Position numbers and translations under genes: made by a program. From assembly GCA_022578605.1 (NCBI GenBank), contig MU394051.1, forward strand, positions 1,599,664 through 1,663,663: 64,000 bases of DNA, written 5' to 3'. The stretch is from Camillea tinctor. Its lineage: Eukaryota; Ascomycota; Sordariomycetes; Xylariales; Xylariaceae. Each line of letters starts with the position of its first letter. Positions within the stretch are counted from its first letter, which is position 1. Below are positions 1 through 13,500 of the stretch, piece after piece. The notes under the pieces were generated by a model that had not been told where the DNA came from, did no database searches, and saw only the letters and a list, made by a program, of their open reading frames with translations.

Positions 1-1526
1 ACCCTTGTGTATTCATTAGTACCTTACACAGATGTCTGACCAGAGCAACCTTGACATACCATGGGCGGTCTTCGAACATCCTGCGAGTCCGTGAAACGGC
101 CATCGTCTGGCACTGGGTCCATGGGAAATCTGTCGGAAGCCCAGTAGGGTGTACGGTGAGGGAAATGATCCCTAGGCTGGTTGGCGTTCACCATTTTTTG
201 ACGTTGCACCTTAAGGGAAATATAACAGTAGCTGCGCTAAGTGTTGCCCAGAAGAGTGCAGTGATTCAAGTCTTGTATAGAGACGTAAATTGACCTAGAA
301 GCCAAGAGAGCCGTCTCGCTAATCACCTATGTCAGTTTTTTTATACCTGTGCATAGGAGGTAACTTGGGAAACTGTAATTCTAACCTCTCGGCCTGTTGT
401 TAGTCTCTGTGGTTGTTATCTTGTCTTAGTATATCTCATTAGTACGTGCTATGAGACAAGCCCAGAACGGATTATAGCGAAGCAGGAATTTCCAAGGCGG
501 CGATGATAATTATGATAATGATAGTGATAATGATGATGAAGCGGGCGCTCAAGTTTCGCAAGTAAGTCTGAGTTTAGCAAGACAAAAGGATGAATTGCAG
601 AGCTAGCATATGTTGTGTCGAGTGCAGGTGTGGTGGTGGTGTGCTGAGTCCCAATATATGTGCAAGGGTGGGTCTATAGACAAATCGTGGCGGGATTGAG
701 AGTACAGTTACTTCGTATTGATAGATCCAAACGACCTCTAGGGAATCCAGTGCGATCTATCGAGGTGGAGATTTCGGACGGGAAAGCAAAACGCGCATCG
801 AGGGCTATGGCCTTCAGACGAGACAGTCTTTCTTTGTTCAAGCACGGGTGCGGGAACCTGCTTCCTAGGAGGGAGGGGGGCTGGTCGGAGCAGACGGGAT
901 ATCAAGCAATGAGAGAGGGAATCGGAGGCAAGAGATTGGTAGGTAGTTGCAAGCTAGAGCAAGCTGAACATGGGGGGTCCCGCCAGAAGAACAAAGAAAG
1001 CCAATATAGCAGTTGTCAGAGCCTGACAGCCGTGTCAGTGTAGGTTTAATTGCCGAGGAGGTGAGACATCGGGTTATGTAGTCTCTCCACTCGTTCGTGT
1101 GGTGTCTTGACCTAGTTCTCCGTAGCGGCTTCGGGACCAGCTGAGGTTTTGTGGAAAGAGGAGCAAGTTGCAAGTTGTATGTAGCAACTAACTCTCTAGC
1201 CAGTCCAGAGCGATCAGTCCAGGGGTCCGAGGTCCGCAAGTCTTCGTTGAGGCGAAGAGAGGGGGGTCTCTTTTCTAGGATCTTGCAGCTACAGGCGAGA
1301 GATAGATAGAGAGATACTGTGGGATCGAAGGTAGTATCGGCAGAAGCGGCTACCAACGAGAATCAATGGGAATATCCATAGAGGGTTACGAGCCAGGCGG
1401 GAGTTGACGATTTTCGATGACCCACGAGTTCCGTTTGACGAAATCGAAGGTTGAGAGTGATGCGCCAAGTACGAGAAGCAAGTAGGTGGTAAAGTCTGTG
1501 TATGTTGTGTGTGTTGTGTGCTGTGT

Positions 1527-1618
1527 GTTGTGTTGTGTTGTGTTGTGTTGTGTTGTGTTGTGTTGTGTGTGTATGTACGTATGTATGTATGTATGTATAT
1601 ATGTATGTATGTATGTAT
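1527..1618. repeat. Compound microsatellite (GTTGT)n then (GTAT)n
   Basis: About eight copies of the pentamer TGTTG/GTTGT run from 1527 to about 1567, followed by about a dozen copies of GTAT with small interruptions up to 1618. It is a simple-sequence repeat with no coding role visible. Confidence 0.9.
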
Positions 1619-1846
1619 AAACCCTCGTGATCTTCACGACTCGTTCAGGCGCAGGTTAGCTAAGAGGAATAAGAGCGGATAATAGAAAATGTATGTAGCA
1701 GGAATCTTGGTTATTCACAGCGGTCCTCGATGAATCGCAAGGCAAACCCAAGAACTAAAAAGGTAGAATGGATAATAAAAAACCAAATCGCCCATCAATT
1801 CATAGAACCACCGCGGTTCCCCATTAATAAATCCAACGAGGGTTTA

Positions 1847-1927
1847 AGGGAAAGAAGAAGAAGAAAAGAAAAGAAAAAAAATATAAAATAAAATAAAACA
1901 AAAAAGAAAAAAGAAAAGAAAAGAAAC
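1847..1927. repeat. A/G-rich low-complexity tract
   Basis: This is an almost pure purine tract of GAA, AAAG and AAAT units on the plus strand, ending just before a run of unique sequence. It is a low-complexity tract and not a gene. Confidence 0.75.
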
Positions 1928-1982
1928 GGATCTTCAAGATAGTAGGAGACAAGGTCTTGTGGAGAAAACACTGTGTGTAATG

Positions 1983-2046
1983 GGTATGGTCGTGGTCATG
2001 GACGTGGACGTGGATGTGGATGTGGACTTGGATTGTATTGTATTGT
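1983..2046. repeat. Degenerate GTGGAC/GTGGAT hexamer array
   Basis: Imperfect hexamers of the type GTGGTC, GTGGAC, GTGGAT and then TTGTAT repeat head to tail across about 60 bases. On the minus strand this gives a His/Asp/Val-rich frame that is a repeat artefact. Confidence 0.7.
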
Positions 2047-2916
2047 ACACTAGACAGACGAACGGACCAAAGCACGCACAGCTGGCAAGGGTTGAAGTGT
2101 GTAGAAAGTAGTGTAGTGTAAGTGTGTAGTGCAGTGTAGAGAGATTTCGTGATCCCTGCCCCTCGTTCCCACGATAAGCTGAGGGTGTTAAGTCTCAATG
2201 AGTTGAGTCTGCAAAAGCCTGGGTGCCTGTGCGGATGTATGTAGGCATGTATGTATATATGTATGTAGGATATGTATCTATGTATGTGTGTATGTATGTA
2301 CATTACATACACACGTCTGCAGCTGGAGATGGGCTTCTGAGGTAGCAGCAATAAAGCCGTGTGGATTTAAAGACCCCCGTGGGTTTTATTTTTTTTTTCT
2401 GGGAGGGGTTGAACCTCAAGGGGTAGGGCAGGCAAGGCTCAAGGGCTCAAGGGCTTCAAGCTGGTCTATCCACTCAATTCCAAGATATCCCAAAGCCGGG
2501 GTGGATGGCGGCATCAAGTACATACATGGATGTATTGCCAACCAATCCATACACCTTACCTTGCTCTGCTGGTACGTATAGTGGAGAAAGGGTACTTGCT
2601 GAGCCATGCTGTGTGTCCTGTCCTACGCCTTTTTTTTTTTTTTTTTTTTGGCTTTTGTCTAAGTAGTTGTAGTTGTAGTAGTTGTTGTAGTGTAATGTAA
2701 TATAGTATATGAAAATACATGCCATGCTTCTCTAGGGAGAGAGACAGAGAGAGAACCAACCTATCAGTTCATCAGACGCTTGGAATAGTATATGGGTTGC
2801 TTGACATATTTTCTTGCTAGCCGAATCTGGTTACAGGCTTTATACCTATCAGGTTAGCAATGTATGAAGCCATCGCGAATATTGCGAACTCGAGGGGCCA
2901 AGAGCATAGATACATA

Positions 2917-2960
2917 CACACACTCTCACTCACTCACTCACTCACTCACTCACTCACTCT
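2917..2960. repeat. (CACT)n microsatellite
   Basis: About nine near-perfect copies of CACT lie between ACACACACTCT on the left and TTAAACACAC on the right. There are no spacers between units. Confidence 0.9.
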
Positions 2961-3689
2961 TAAACACACACATATATATATCTATACATACATAACATCA
3001 ATTCACCCGTTGCAAACTCAGTAGACACAATCTCCTCACTCAAAAATTCATTCCTTCTTCGGTCAGTCAGTAACTTACTCGCACATTCACCCACCCACCT
3101 ACCTACCCACCCATACATTCATCCATCCATAGCTACATACCCTTTACATATACGTACATACACCGCATGCATACATACACACACACCGGCTTTAACTAGA
3201 CGGACAAGGAAACAAGAAAAAAACGTAGAGGGAAAAGAGCCAGGTCTATTTCACATTCCCCTCTTATAGAAAGATTTCAAAGCCGAAGTAAGCGAAGGAG
3301 AAATCGAAAGTAGCGGGTAGACGAAAAGTATAAGAAAGAAGAAGATGCGTTACTAGGTTACTCTAGAGTTACCTGCTACTTACCTGGGTTAGTTGACTGG
3401 TCTGTCTGTTAGAAAAACGAAGTTCATTCGGGACACGGCCAACACGGGACAGCGGTGTCGCAACAACAGCAGCGAACACGGGCCGGTTAAGAGCAGCAGA
3501 GTCGGGTAACAGAGTCAAAAGTGGTTAAATTAATTAGTTAGGGGGTGATAGTGAGTGCTTTTTCCTCCTCTGCCCCTTGTAACTAAACTATACACTATAC
3601 AGGAAAATTAGGGGGACCTTAATAAGACAGAGAGACAACGAGAGAAAGAGAAAGATGGAGTGAGGGGACCGTGGCCGAGCAGGGGAAGG

Positions 3690-3786
3690 GGGAGGGGGGA
3701 ACAGAAAAAGAAAAGAAAGAAAGAAGAAAAGAGAAGAGAAGAAAAAAAGAAAAGAAAAGAACGAAAAAGGAAAAGAAAGAAACAAC
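3690..3786. repeat. GA-rich purine tract
   Basis: The plus strand is nearly all A and G (GGGGGA, then AAAGA and GAAGA units) for about 95 bases. The Lys/Glu-rich plus frame and Phe/Leu/Ser-rich minus frame here are products of composition. Confidence 0.75.
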
Positions 3787-4484
3787 AGGTTATGGAAGTA
3801 CCATAGTAGAGGTTTTGGACGTTTGCATGTGTGTGGGAGACCCCCTGCTATGTGACAAGGGGCTTCTACTAAGTAGTGTTTTGAAGGGATCCAACCCTTT
3901 ACTTAATAGCGGAAAGCGTAGGCTGCTTTTTTCTTTTCTTAATGGATTGGATGGGGACGTCCGTGGGCTTGTTCTTGGTGGAGACCCGACAAAAGGCAAC
4001 CCATACAACTGGGAAATAGGTAGGAGAAGCTTCCCCATCTTGCCATGTAACTTGGTTGCAAGACGAGTTACATACCTAACCTAGTGTACATAGGTACAAA
4101 ACCACTAGCCTACCTAGGTAAGGTAACTTCAGCTGCATGTGAATGTACCTACAACGTATAGGCAACTTAAGATTATGTGTTATGTTAGTTAATCAGTTTT
4201 GAGTTTGATTATAAGAGTGTATTATAGCATTATAGCTGTGGTTGATTATATCGACCTAACGTTCATTGACTATAGTAGGGAACTGACCGTAGTCGCAATA
4301 CTATGCGTAGCACACTATTCGAAAATAAGAAGGTTGCCGTAATTACCACTAACAATGCTTCTTTGATTGCCCCCCCTCTTCGCACCGACATGCTGCCGCA
4401 TATAAAACGAAACCAAGGAATTTCTGGAAAAGACGTATGTAGACCCTGCGTTAATAATCGGGCTCTCTTATGGACTTACACCAA

Positions 4485-4511
4485 CGTTAACGTTAACGTT
4501 GACGTTGACGC
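4485..4511. repeat. Short GTTAAC/GTTGAC hexamer array
   Basis: Four to five hexamers ACGTTA/ACGTTG follow each other. The units are partly palindromic (GTTAAC, AACGTT), so they could bind a dimeric protein, but there is no gene nearby to give this meaning. Confidence 0.6.
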
Positions 4512-6417
4512 TGACCATAATTTCCCTCTGCTATAGTTCTAAGAATCTAGCGTCTAGCCAATTGAAACCGCCAATTTTATATAACTAACGGAACACCGCC
4601 ACCAAGAAAGTCGCAAGCCTTCGGGGCTTCGTGTGTCTATGTCTATGCGTAGTAGTAACAATAATAGCAATACGCCTTAACAGATATGGACAACGATATA
4701 CCTATGTTATTGAAAGTTTAATTCTTGCTATACAGTTTAAGTTCTATACATGGGGTGAACTATAGAAAGGCTTGGTACCACACTACATAACCTACATATG
4801 TCAATTCAATACATATTAGTGTACTGTAGAGTATTGATCAATGTAGCGCCAAACTAGTTAGTATATACGTCTGGTGTTTTGGCCTAGGTTATGTAACTAC
4901 ACTAACACGCACTAGCATTAGTGTACTCTATAACACTATAGGATTTTCTATAGCAACTCCAAAAGAGCGAGAAGTTTAGAGCAGATTGAAGTGGGGAAAG
5001 GATGTGCAGCGCAAAGCAGGTACGCAAGAATAGTAACTCTTAGTAGATTGGTACATATAAGGTGAAAAGACATAGACAAATCGGGAATTGGAATGGTAAC
5101 ACGCGGAGCTGATACCGCATACTGCATACTGCAAACCGTATACTATTAAATGCCGGTTCTTCCACTGCATCGTCAATTCACACATAATACATAGTACATA
5201 GTGCACCAAACGAGTAGGGCTCCCCCGGGTCCGCAGCCCGCTTGACTTAAAGGTATTGTATTATTGTGACGGTATACGCTTCGTCTTTCCTGATTCAATA
5301 CTATGTCACGAGAAACAGCCAGTCTGCTCAGCGGGCGTTTGCTCTCAAATTAGCAGGTCACTTCTTTTGTTTGTTTCTTTTTTCCTTTTCTTTCTTTTCT
5401 ATTAACCCACTTTCTTTTCCTCTGGCTCTCTTAATTCTTCTTATTCTTCTTGCTATTGGCTAATCATGCCCTTGCACTGTCGGGACAGCTCTCCGGACTT
5501 TCAAGGTACCTTCGTATAAGCCTCCCCACGTTAGTTTCCGAGAATCCCAGATAGAAAATAAAAAATAAAAACCGCCCTGGGTTATCTATGCCCCAAGATC
5601 TTCGTGATGTAGATCAACTAGTGTAGAACCCAGCGGGCGGGTTTAGCCTTCATTTCCAGTAGAACCAGAAACTGTCTATTCTAGGTGCCCGGGGTGTTCA
5701 ATTTCATACATCTGTATATTTGCGCCGGTACGGTACGTGACAAGCACGAAACTATGCAATGGCCTGGCTGTTACATTTTGGCTCCCGCACTTGAGGATGC
5801 TACCGTGCTGGGTAACTGTAATCGACGATGCCCAACCCCTGCAAGCGTTACGGAGAAGAGAGGGCACACATGCAATACCTCGCTGCTACCACGCACTCAC
5901 GTTGCCTACTGCAGGTTCGCAAAGCTCCGAAGAGCCCAATTGGCTCGAGACAAGAATCGAGTATGCCTTATCGAGCCCTCCATCGCGATAGGTTACTGGT
6001 CATATTTCCGTTTGCCTCCCCATCTCATCAGAACGATTACTGCAGGCGAGCGATTCAAATCCGGGTAGAGATCACTAACCTATGCGTAGAGAGGCTCGGT
6101 TAGACTAGTTTAGGTGGGGGTTGGTTTATTATCACCCCCTTGCTAACGATGGAAATGGGATCTCCTGGATGGGAAGAGGGAGGGGCGGCACTCGGGATCT
6201 AGTCTAGCTCTGCTACTCTGGTTAGTCGTCACCTCGTGCCATCGTGGAGCTTCCCGCAGCTCGAAACTTAGGACAGCAAGGATGGTAGCACTCTGACCCC
6301 ATAAGACGGCCGAGAGTCGACTGTATGTCATCAGCATCTACATGCCAGGATGGGAAAGGGAAGAAGAGATCCTCACCCAGTAGGATATGGTCGGCTTTTG
6401 GGCGGAATACTACCGTA

Positions 6418-6454
6418 CGGCGCTGTCTGCAAAGCTGTCTGCAAAGCTGTCTGG
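6418..6454. repeat. 12-base tandem repeat, about 2.7 copies
   Basis: The unit GCTGTCTGCAAA occurs twice in perfect copy and is followed by a partial third copy ending in GCTGTCTGGA. It is short and isolated. Confidence 0.7.
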
Positions 6455-9400
6455 ATTTGGACGCAAGTTTTCCTTACACAGATATCTCTGCGAGAAAACT
6501 GAACACAACCACCGAATAACTACATAACTACATAACCCCATAACCTAACCATATAATCATCCCCCCTTCCCTCCATATCCCAGCACTTGCACCGCGGTAC
6601 CCTGGAAGATCTAGCACCAATCATCCAATGTGACGATATCAGGTGCCGACTGGGTAATGCGAGTGCGCATGTCAGCCGCCTGAGTGGCTTACTGGGCTAG
6701 AGAAGGTATACATGTGAAGGTGAAGAGTTATGTAGGTAGCTACATAGGGATGTGACTAGGTTAGGCAGATGCATACACACATATATCTATCCAGACTCCT
6801 TTAGTCGTACAGTATAATAAGCTATATACAATGGTTTACGATTACCAGATATGTACACTACACATACATGTAGACCACGCTACATACGTACGTACCTTGA
6901 TTAATGGTTAGTTCGGTAGCTGGGTAGCTGGCGCTCGATACATAAAAGCGGCCAGGTAGGCTGGATAGCTCCACCATCCAGCATTACCGTTACCAACCAA
7001 CAAGACCCATCGTCTGGGACAGTTCCCAATATTTTTACCTGTCTTCGATCTTCTTTAATGGAGACGCCAGACACGCTCTTGGTTCGGTCTAAACGTCGAC
7101 CACCCACTCTGGCACTGGAAGTCGATAGAGACACACCGTGCTCACCGATACCTACCTTGACCTACCTATCCGTACTTCTAGCGCGTGTAGGATCGACCTA
7201 GGTTGAAGAGCAGATGCAGTAGAATGCGAAGTTCGATTCTGTATGACCACACAACCAGATGGGGCTAACCAACTGTCTCCTACACTACCACTACCATTAC
7301 CACTACTGCCACCTCCATGTATCTCGACTAACCCGCTCGGGTAGAGGTAATAACTATAAGTGGCATGGAAGGTACATCATATGGAGAATGGGAGTCTCTA
7401 CATGTGTTGATCGGGCCACTCTTGCAACAGAAAGAGTCGTAGCAGTTATTAGTGGGATGTTCGAAAACCGTCGTTGCAACTGACTGACGTTGCCAAGCCT
7501 CGCCGTTCGTTCTATTCAAACGATACGATACGACGACGACTCCATATATCCTCATCCTACCAGCAGGGAAACGACATCAGACCAGGTTCTCCGGGATTGC
7601 CTTGTCAAGTTTGTGTCCGAGACGTTTCGGCCCCGCGACTCGCTGCTGGTCCGATGCTCCCCCTTGTCCCGATGAGTCCTCAGATCCTGACTGTGCGCAA
7701 ATACATAAAAAGAGAAGCATATGTGCTAGACCCTTATTACCTAGGGCCATCCTAGTTGTTCAAGGAAAAAGAAAAAAGAAAAGCAAGTCGTTCGTGAGAA
7801 ATAATAAGGGTGCATCGCTTTCCGTTTTCCCATTGCCTCGCCAATTTTACTCTACTCCACTGCTGCTGCATACACCTTGACTACCGCACAGCCCCAACGT
7901 CAACCTATCACGATACCTGTTCAAGTCTGGACTCTTCACAACCCCGCCTAGTCTCGGGTTCGAATAGGTAGATAGCAGACGTGGTTGTTAGTCAAGATGC
8001 TGCTGCATCATAAGACCACCTCATCGTCCGGAGATCGTGATTGCCTCGGTCTTTCAAACACGAATTAGGCCGTCTTAGCCATCCTCTACTCAGAACTCTT
8101 CTCGAAGCATTCCAGAGGGCCATTTCGCATCTGATCTGCGCCTACCGCCCCAGACTAAGGCCTTGTCTCACACACCACCATCTTAATCCCCAATCTCACG
8201 CGAGAGCTAAGACTAACGAGTTTGACGACGGTTCTTGATCCCTTTTCATCCTGAAGGATGACATCCGGCGCGCCCCGTGCGCACGGTCAGCAAGGTTGGC
8301 TTCTGTCAACCAGCCCGTCGGGTCGACCTCACCAACCAAAGAGCCTCTTTCTAAAAGCCGGCGCTTTCGTCGTCCTTCTGGCTGGGACCTGCTAAGCCTG
8401 CTAGATGTGCAGTTACCATGTTGTTGGAAGACACTACTACTTACGAAAACTAACTTACCACATGGGTTGGAAGGAGAAGAAAGGAAAAAGAAAGCAAAGA
8501 GTAACAGCCGTTCGGGAAAAAGTAACCCTAGTCTCAGAGTCTGGTTTCACGATAAGTACCCCCCTAAATAATTTAGCTATGTGGCGTAGTCTAAATCCGC
8601 GGATGCTGATCCGGGAAGCTTTTACAGGCTGAGCTCTATCAAGCGATGCCATACTAAGAGATATTGCTAAAAAGACCATCGCCTAGATCGCAGGTAACCC
8701 GTGTTGTCGGGTTATCATCTGCCAGATTACTTTGGTTCGGGACGGGAAGCAAGGCTACGTCCCAAGTTGTATCGAAAACTCTTGAAAAATAATCCTCCTT
8801 CATATATATATATATATCTCGTAACCGACATCATCACGATCTTGGTCTAATACAGGGTGCGTTGCTCACGAACAATAGCTTCCCGAGGACTCAATGAACC
8901 CTGTTCTGCCCTATATGTACAGCCTTAAGCAAGCTCGCTCGCCGTGTTAATCTGGACCAGTTTCGGCACTCCACAGTCGGCTATCAATATCTGCCAACTT
9001 TATATACATCAAATTAAGATCCTTCTGGTTGTGAAATGACGCTCTTGTCACATTGTCCCCACAGCAAAGCCTTATGAACCTAGATTGCGTTGTGGTACTG
9101 AAACTATGTATGGTACCAACAAAGGGCTACCCCCTTACATATCAGCCTGCTGCATTTTCTAAGCCGCCATAACGCCTCATATTGTAGATGATTATATCTT
9201 TGCACAGGGATTTGAAGTCCCAAGCAACTCGTCTAGCCTATTTTCCGAGCTTATCTCATTCGATAGCTGAAGACAACTTACATAAAAGCTATTTGCCCAA
9301 AATTGCCAGCAAGAAATGCATGAGGGTTTCCGAGGCTTCCTGAAGATTGCAAGGCATCCCTTGCGTTCACTAGGCAATGCCTGTGCTATACAGGGTAAAA

Positions 9401-10511
9401 ATTGGGCCAATACTGAAGTCATATTACCACCCTGGCCCTAGCCGAGTTAAGACGGTGAAGGAGTTGCATCGGGAATCGAGACCGTTACCAACCCATCCGG
9501 GACAAGTTTGTAGAATAGCCAAGCTCACGATTTCCACATGGCCATTACGCAAGAAATAACTAGGACACCAGCGACCTAGACATATTCACGTTTCTTTTAG
9601 TGAAAGCAAAAATGCGTTTCAAGTGTAATTAGAGGTCTTTGCGAAGAGAAAGATTGTACTAACGCGTGGAGCTCAGAAAAAGTGAGAGATCGCAAAAATA
9701 CCCCCCATCGTGTATTATAGGTACTCCTTGTCATTAATACGCTACCCTCGTTACCACTTCAAGCACATGTTTCTATCCTGTTACTAACCTACTGTGTTAA
9801 TAAACAAGCAGTACGTACCAACGTAAACAGAAGGGAACAAAGAGGGAAAAGGAAGAAGAAAAGGTCCCGAGATTGCTACGGTCGTACCAGACACTTGGGA
9901 ATTCCAGAAAAGAAACATAATAATGTCACAACCACGTCCCCCTCCTTCGATAAGCCTACCTTACCTCCGAGAGATTAGCTCTAATCTATGTACCCATTTT
10001 CTCTGCCCATCACATATGATGCCACAGCACAACACAATACAATACAACGCACACCACACAGCACACCACACATATACCTAAGATTAGATATATAGACACA
10101 ATTCACCATAAATATTGACGTTACTGCTTAGCGGGACCCATTACGGTGGTGATATGTACTCCGTTGCGGCGGGCCAACCACTGTTTTAACTACCTTTCCA
10201 CCTTCTCTGGACCCTTTTCCCCTTGCCTTTTATTTTATTATTCGTTCCCTCTATCTCCCAGCGAGCTGACACGTTCCAATATCACACATCGTTCGGGGCG
10301 AAACTAAGAAAGAACATTTGTTTTTATTAAAATCGCTAGACCCAAAACCATCCTTGGGGTCGATCGGCGGGCGCAGCTCTGTATCTGCTTTTGGTATCCT
10401 TTTCTCACGCCAATTTCGGTACTTATATGCTATATACTTACTTACCTGTACATTGGGAGTGGGAACGTAGCACACACATCTCGTAAATCCGAAGACAAGA
10501 GAGTAAAAGGA

Positions 10512-10536
10512 AATAAGAGAGAGAGAGAGAGAGAGA
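10512..10536. repeat. (GA)n dinucleotide run
   Basis: This is an uninterrupted AG/GA dinucleotide run of about 24 bases inside a gene-free stretch. Confidence 0.85.
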
Positions 10537-13500
10537 AGACCCCCTTCCCCAAGTAGTGAACCCACGCGGCACTTTGCTGGAATTCTATTTACTTCTCTCC
10601 CTCCACTGTCCGCCCACTATACACTCTCCCCTTGCCCTATGGGTAGGTAAAGTAGTGTAGTGTAGCATAGCCAAACCTGAGTTGCTCTTCTTTTGCTGTA
10701 TGTACATGGCCATAAAAAGATTATGACCGTAGCAAGAGAGCTTACCTGAGCTCCGCCATCGGCAAGCTCTTGGTTAGATACCTCTCTTCCCTGTTTACTT
10801 TATTCCTTCAGTTTCTATGCTCTTTGCTTTTTTTTCTCCCTCTTCTACTTTCCTTCTTCCGAATCCCTGGAGGGGCCATAGGCAGGTGTTAAGCCAAGAC
10901 GTATGATGACAGACGATGTTCCGTGGGGGGCAAAAGGAAGAAGAACAAGAAAAGGCAAACCTACACTAGAAAAGGGGGGGGGAGGTACCCAGGCCCTTGG
11001 TAATGATGATACGATCTAGGTTAGGTAGGTTGACAAAGTTAAGGTACGCTAAAGGCCATAAAGAAGAGTTTCGGGGAATAGTTCCCTTGCCCTTCTCAGT
11101 AACTTGCTACGATAAACCCTTACCTGCTTACCCTTCCCTATCCCCCCTTACCAAACCACACCCAGAGCGGCGGGTGTGGCCACCCAATTGCCTATTCGAT
11201 TATCTTGATTCTTATTTTATTTTTGTGTACATTATTATTCTATCCTAGTGACCCCTCATTCTACAGTATGTAGTTCCGAAAGGGTGACACGGCATGAAGC
11301 TCTAGGTAGCCACAGAACGCAGCTTGCATGTGTTCCTTCGCCCTTCTTTAGTCAGGGTAGCCAATGTTTTTATTCAATGTAAGCTCTTTCTGCCATCCAT
11401 CTCGTCTCTCCCACTCTCTATCGCTGTATCTTTTCTTCCCACATAACCCCCATGCGGGTCCCCACCACCAGAACGACAACGTATGTAGACTGCGTGTGCA
11501 TTTCCAAATATGACACTCGTTTGGATTCCGGCGTGCATATTTTTTTATAGTCCTGCGTCTTCGGTGTGATATTTTAATGGAGGAGCCCAGAGAGAACTGC
11601 TCTGGGGCAGAAGCCAAAGCTACATAGTAATTTGTCTACCACTAGGTAGGTTAGTTCGACTCCCTAGTCGGTACGGAGTATATTGTTAAACTACGCAAGT
11701 ACGTAAGCACCACTGGTCAACGGGACGACTTTGATATGCATGGTACCCGTATATGGCCCAGCTTATTATGTATGTCTTCGTGCTAGTATTTTCAGGAAGA
11801 AAAGTAAGCCCTGCTACGCAGCAACTCTACCCGAGGCGGGCCACTTCGTCTTAATTTCTGCCGCGGACCATAAGAGATATTCCTCCTATAGAGAGAGAAC
11901 GCCGACCATTTCTCGAATGTATTACTAACTGCTGCTGACTGCAGTTGGTTTAAGTGGACTAGGTTAAGCCGCTCTGCAACGCATTCTAGTTATCAAAACC
12001 CATAAGTATACATATCAAAAACTGGCGAGCTGCCGGTGCGGGTGATCGCGGCTCGAATCGCAGACGCAACAAAGTGTTTGAGTCCCGCTGTAGTCCGTAC
12101 CGCACCGCGTTCCGTACCGAGCCGGGATTGACATCTATGATTCCTAGGATTCCCTATATTGAGTTTATGTGGTGGGCGAGGTATGTTTGTGTATGCAACC
12201 ATGTACATAGGTGGTTTAGCGGCTTTGTCTCCTCCATCTTTCTTCTCATCCCCTCTCCGACCTAGTTGTTAGTTTAGTTGCCATTAGTCTATGTAGCTCA
12301 CGTCAGGTTGTTTCCTGCCAAGTGTTATAAAAGATACCTCTTCCCCCCCTCCCCCTCCTCTCCCTTTCCTATGTGTCGAGAGATAGTCTCAGTAAGTCAA
12401 CACGAAGGAGATATGTTTGCCTGCGTACACCCAACTGCAACTCATATACTCAGAACGTTTGAGGCGTCACGCCGATCATCCACTGCATCTAAGCCCATCC
12501 AACCACCCGTCATCACCACTACTTACTTTCCAGGGGCTTTCTGTGGTCGTTCACCGCTTGGAAGTCCGGTCTGCAATCTAGCACATAACTCTTCGCTCTC
12601 ATTTGTCCCCGCACTCTAGTGAAGCATCGTAGTTGTAAGATAAACCGTTTTAAAGCCTAGGGCAACTTACCATGCGGCAGGGCGACACATTGGGCATGAT
12701 GCCATTTATTTATTCATAGGGAGGTAACTAGTAGATAAGAGAAGGGATAAAGCTTCTATTCTTCTATCTCATTCTGTAACGTCACCAACCTCACCAATCA
12801 CAGGGAAATGGAGGGATTTGGCAGGGCAGGGGGGAGGGGAAAAGGGCAGAAGTTGGGCAACAAGACACGAGGCTACGCTTCCGGTTTCACGAACTACGCA
12901 TTTTCCATGCAAAACATACATATCTACACCTCCTTTTCCTCGAGAGACTATCATCATCCATAACCCCCTCCCCTTCCTCTTTTGAATAAAGCAGGTATAT
13001 CTTGCTCGTCTGCTTCGTGCAACCCCAAAGATTTTCTACCCAAGCAAGCCTCAATATGGGCATCAAAGGAAACAGAAAGAACCCGCAATAGTAAAAATCA
13101 ACCTAGAAGACCAGACCGCTATCTATCCGCCTCTCTCCTCTAACCTGGTCTGGATGTGGCACCTCAACAGAATTTCATTTGCATACACGTATACACCCTG
13201 CTTCTCCTCATTTGTTACCTTTCCTAGTACTGGCTGGTCAGTTCAAAAGCTCTCCGTTTCAGCCAGCAAGGTGTGAAAGAGTGACAGGGAGCCAAGCAGA
13301 GGTGGGAGTGGAGAACTCTTTGTTCGAAGGGTTGCCTCCTTTTTTCTTCGCCATAGCGGGTTACAAAGCCTCGTGTATCACTAGAAAGAAGAAGGGGGGA
13401 TACGTAACGAGCCAGCTACACCCCTTCCCTGCTCCAAGCCTAATTCTCTCCCAAGCCCAAATTACACAAGGATCATAGAAGAAGATGTGTACGTGCGGAA

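Noticed and set aside
865..1356. 163-codon open frame on the minus strand
   Set aside because: It has no recognisable domain, biased composition and no splice partners, and it overlaps an open frame on the other strand. Long chance frames occur in DNA of this composition.
2917..2960. CRISPR-like short repeats
   Set aside because: Units of four bases with no spacers in a eukaryotic genome form a plain microsatellite.
6040..6075. tRNA T-arm-like GATTCAAATCC
   Set aside because: The surrounding sequence does not fold into the other tRNA arms.
5676..6103. Several overlapping plus-strand open frames of 84-127 codons
   Set aside because: Three frames are open at once, which points to low stop density and not to a gene. 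None resembles a known family.
12000..12100. tRNA candidate around CGGCTCGAATCGC
   Set aside because: Only a loose T-arm resemblance; no paired stem, D-arm or acceptor stem could be built.
12278..12619. 113-codon plus-strand open frame
   Set aside because: It has no domain, signal peptide or splice structure, and its Ser/Pro/Thr content fits the pyrimidine-rich DNA.
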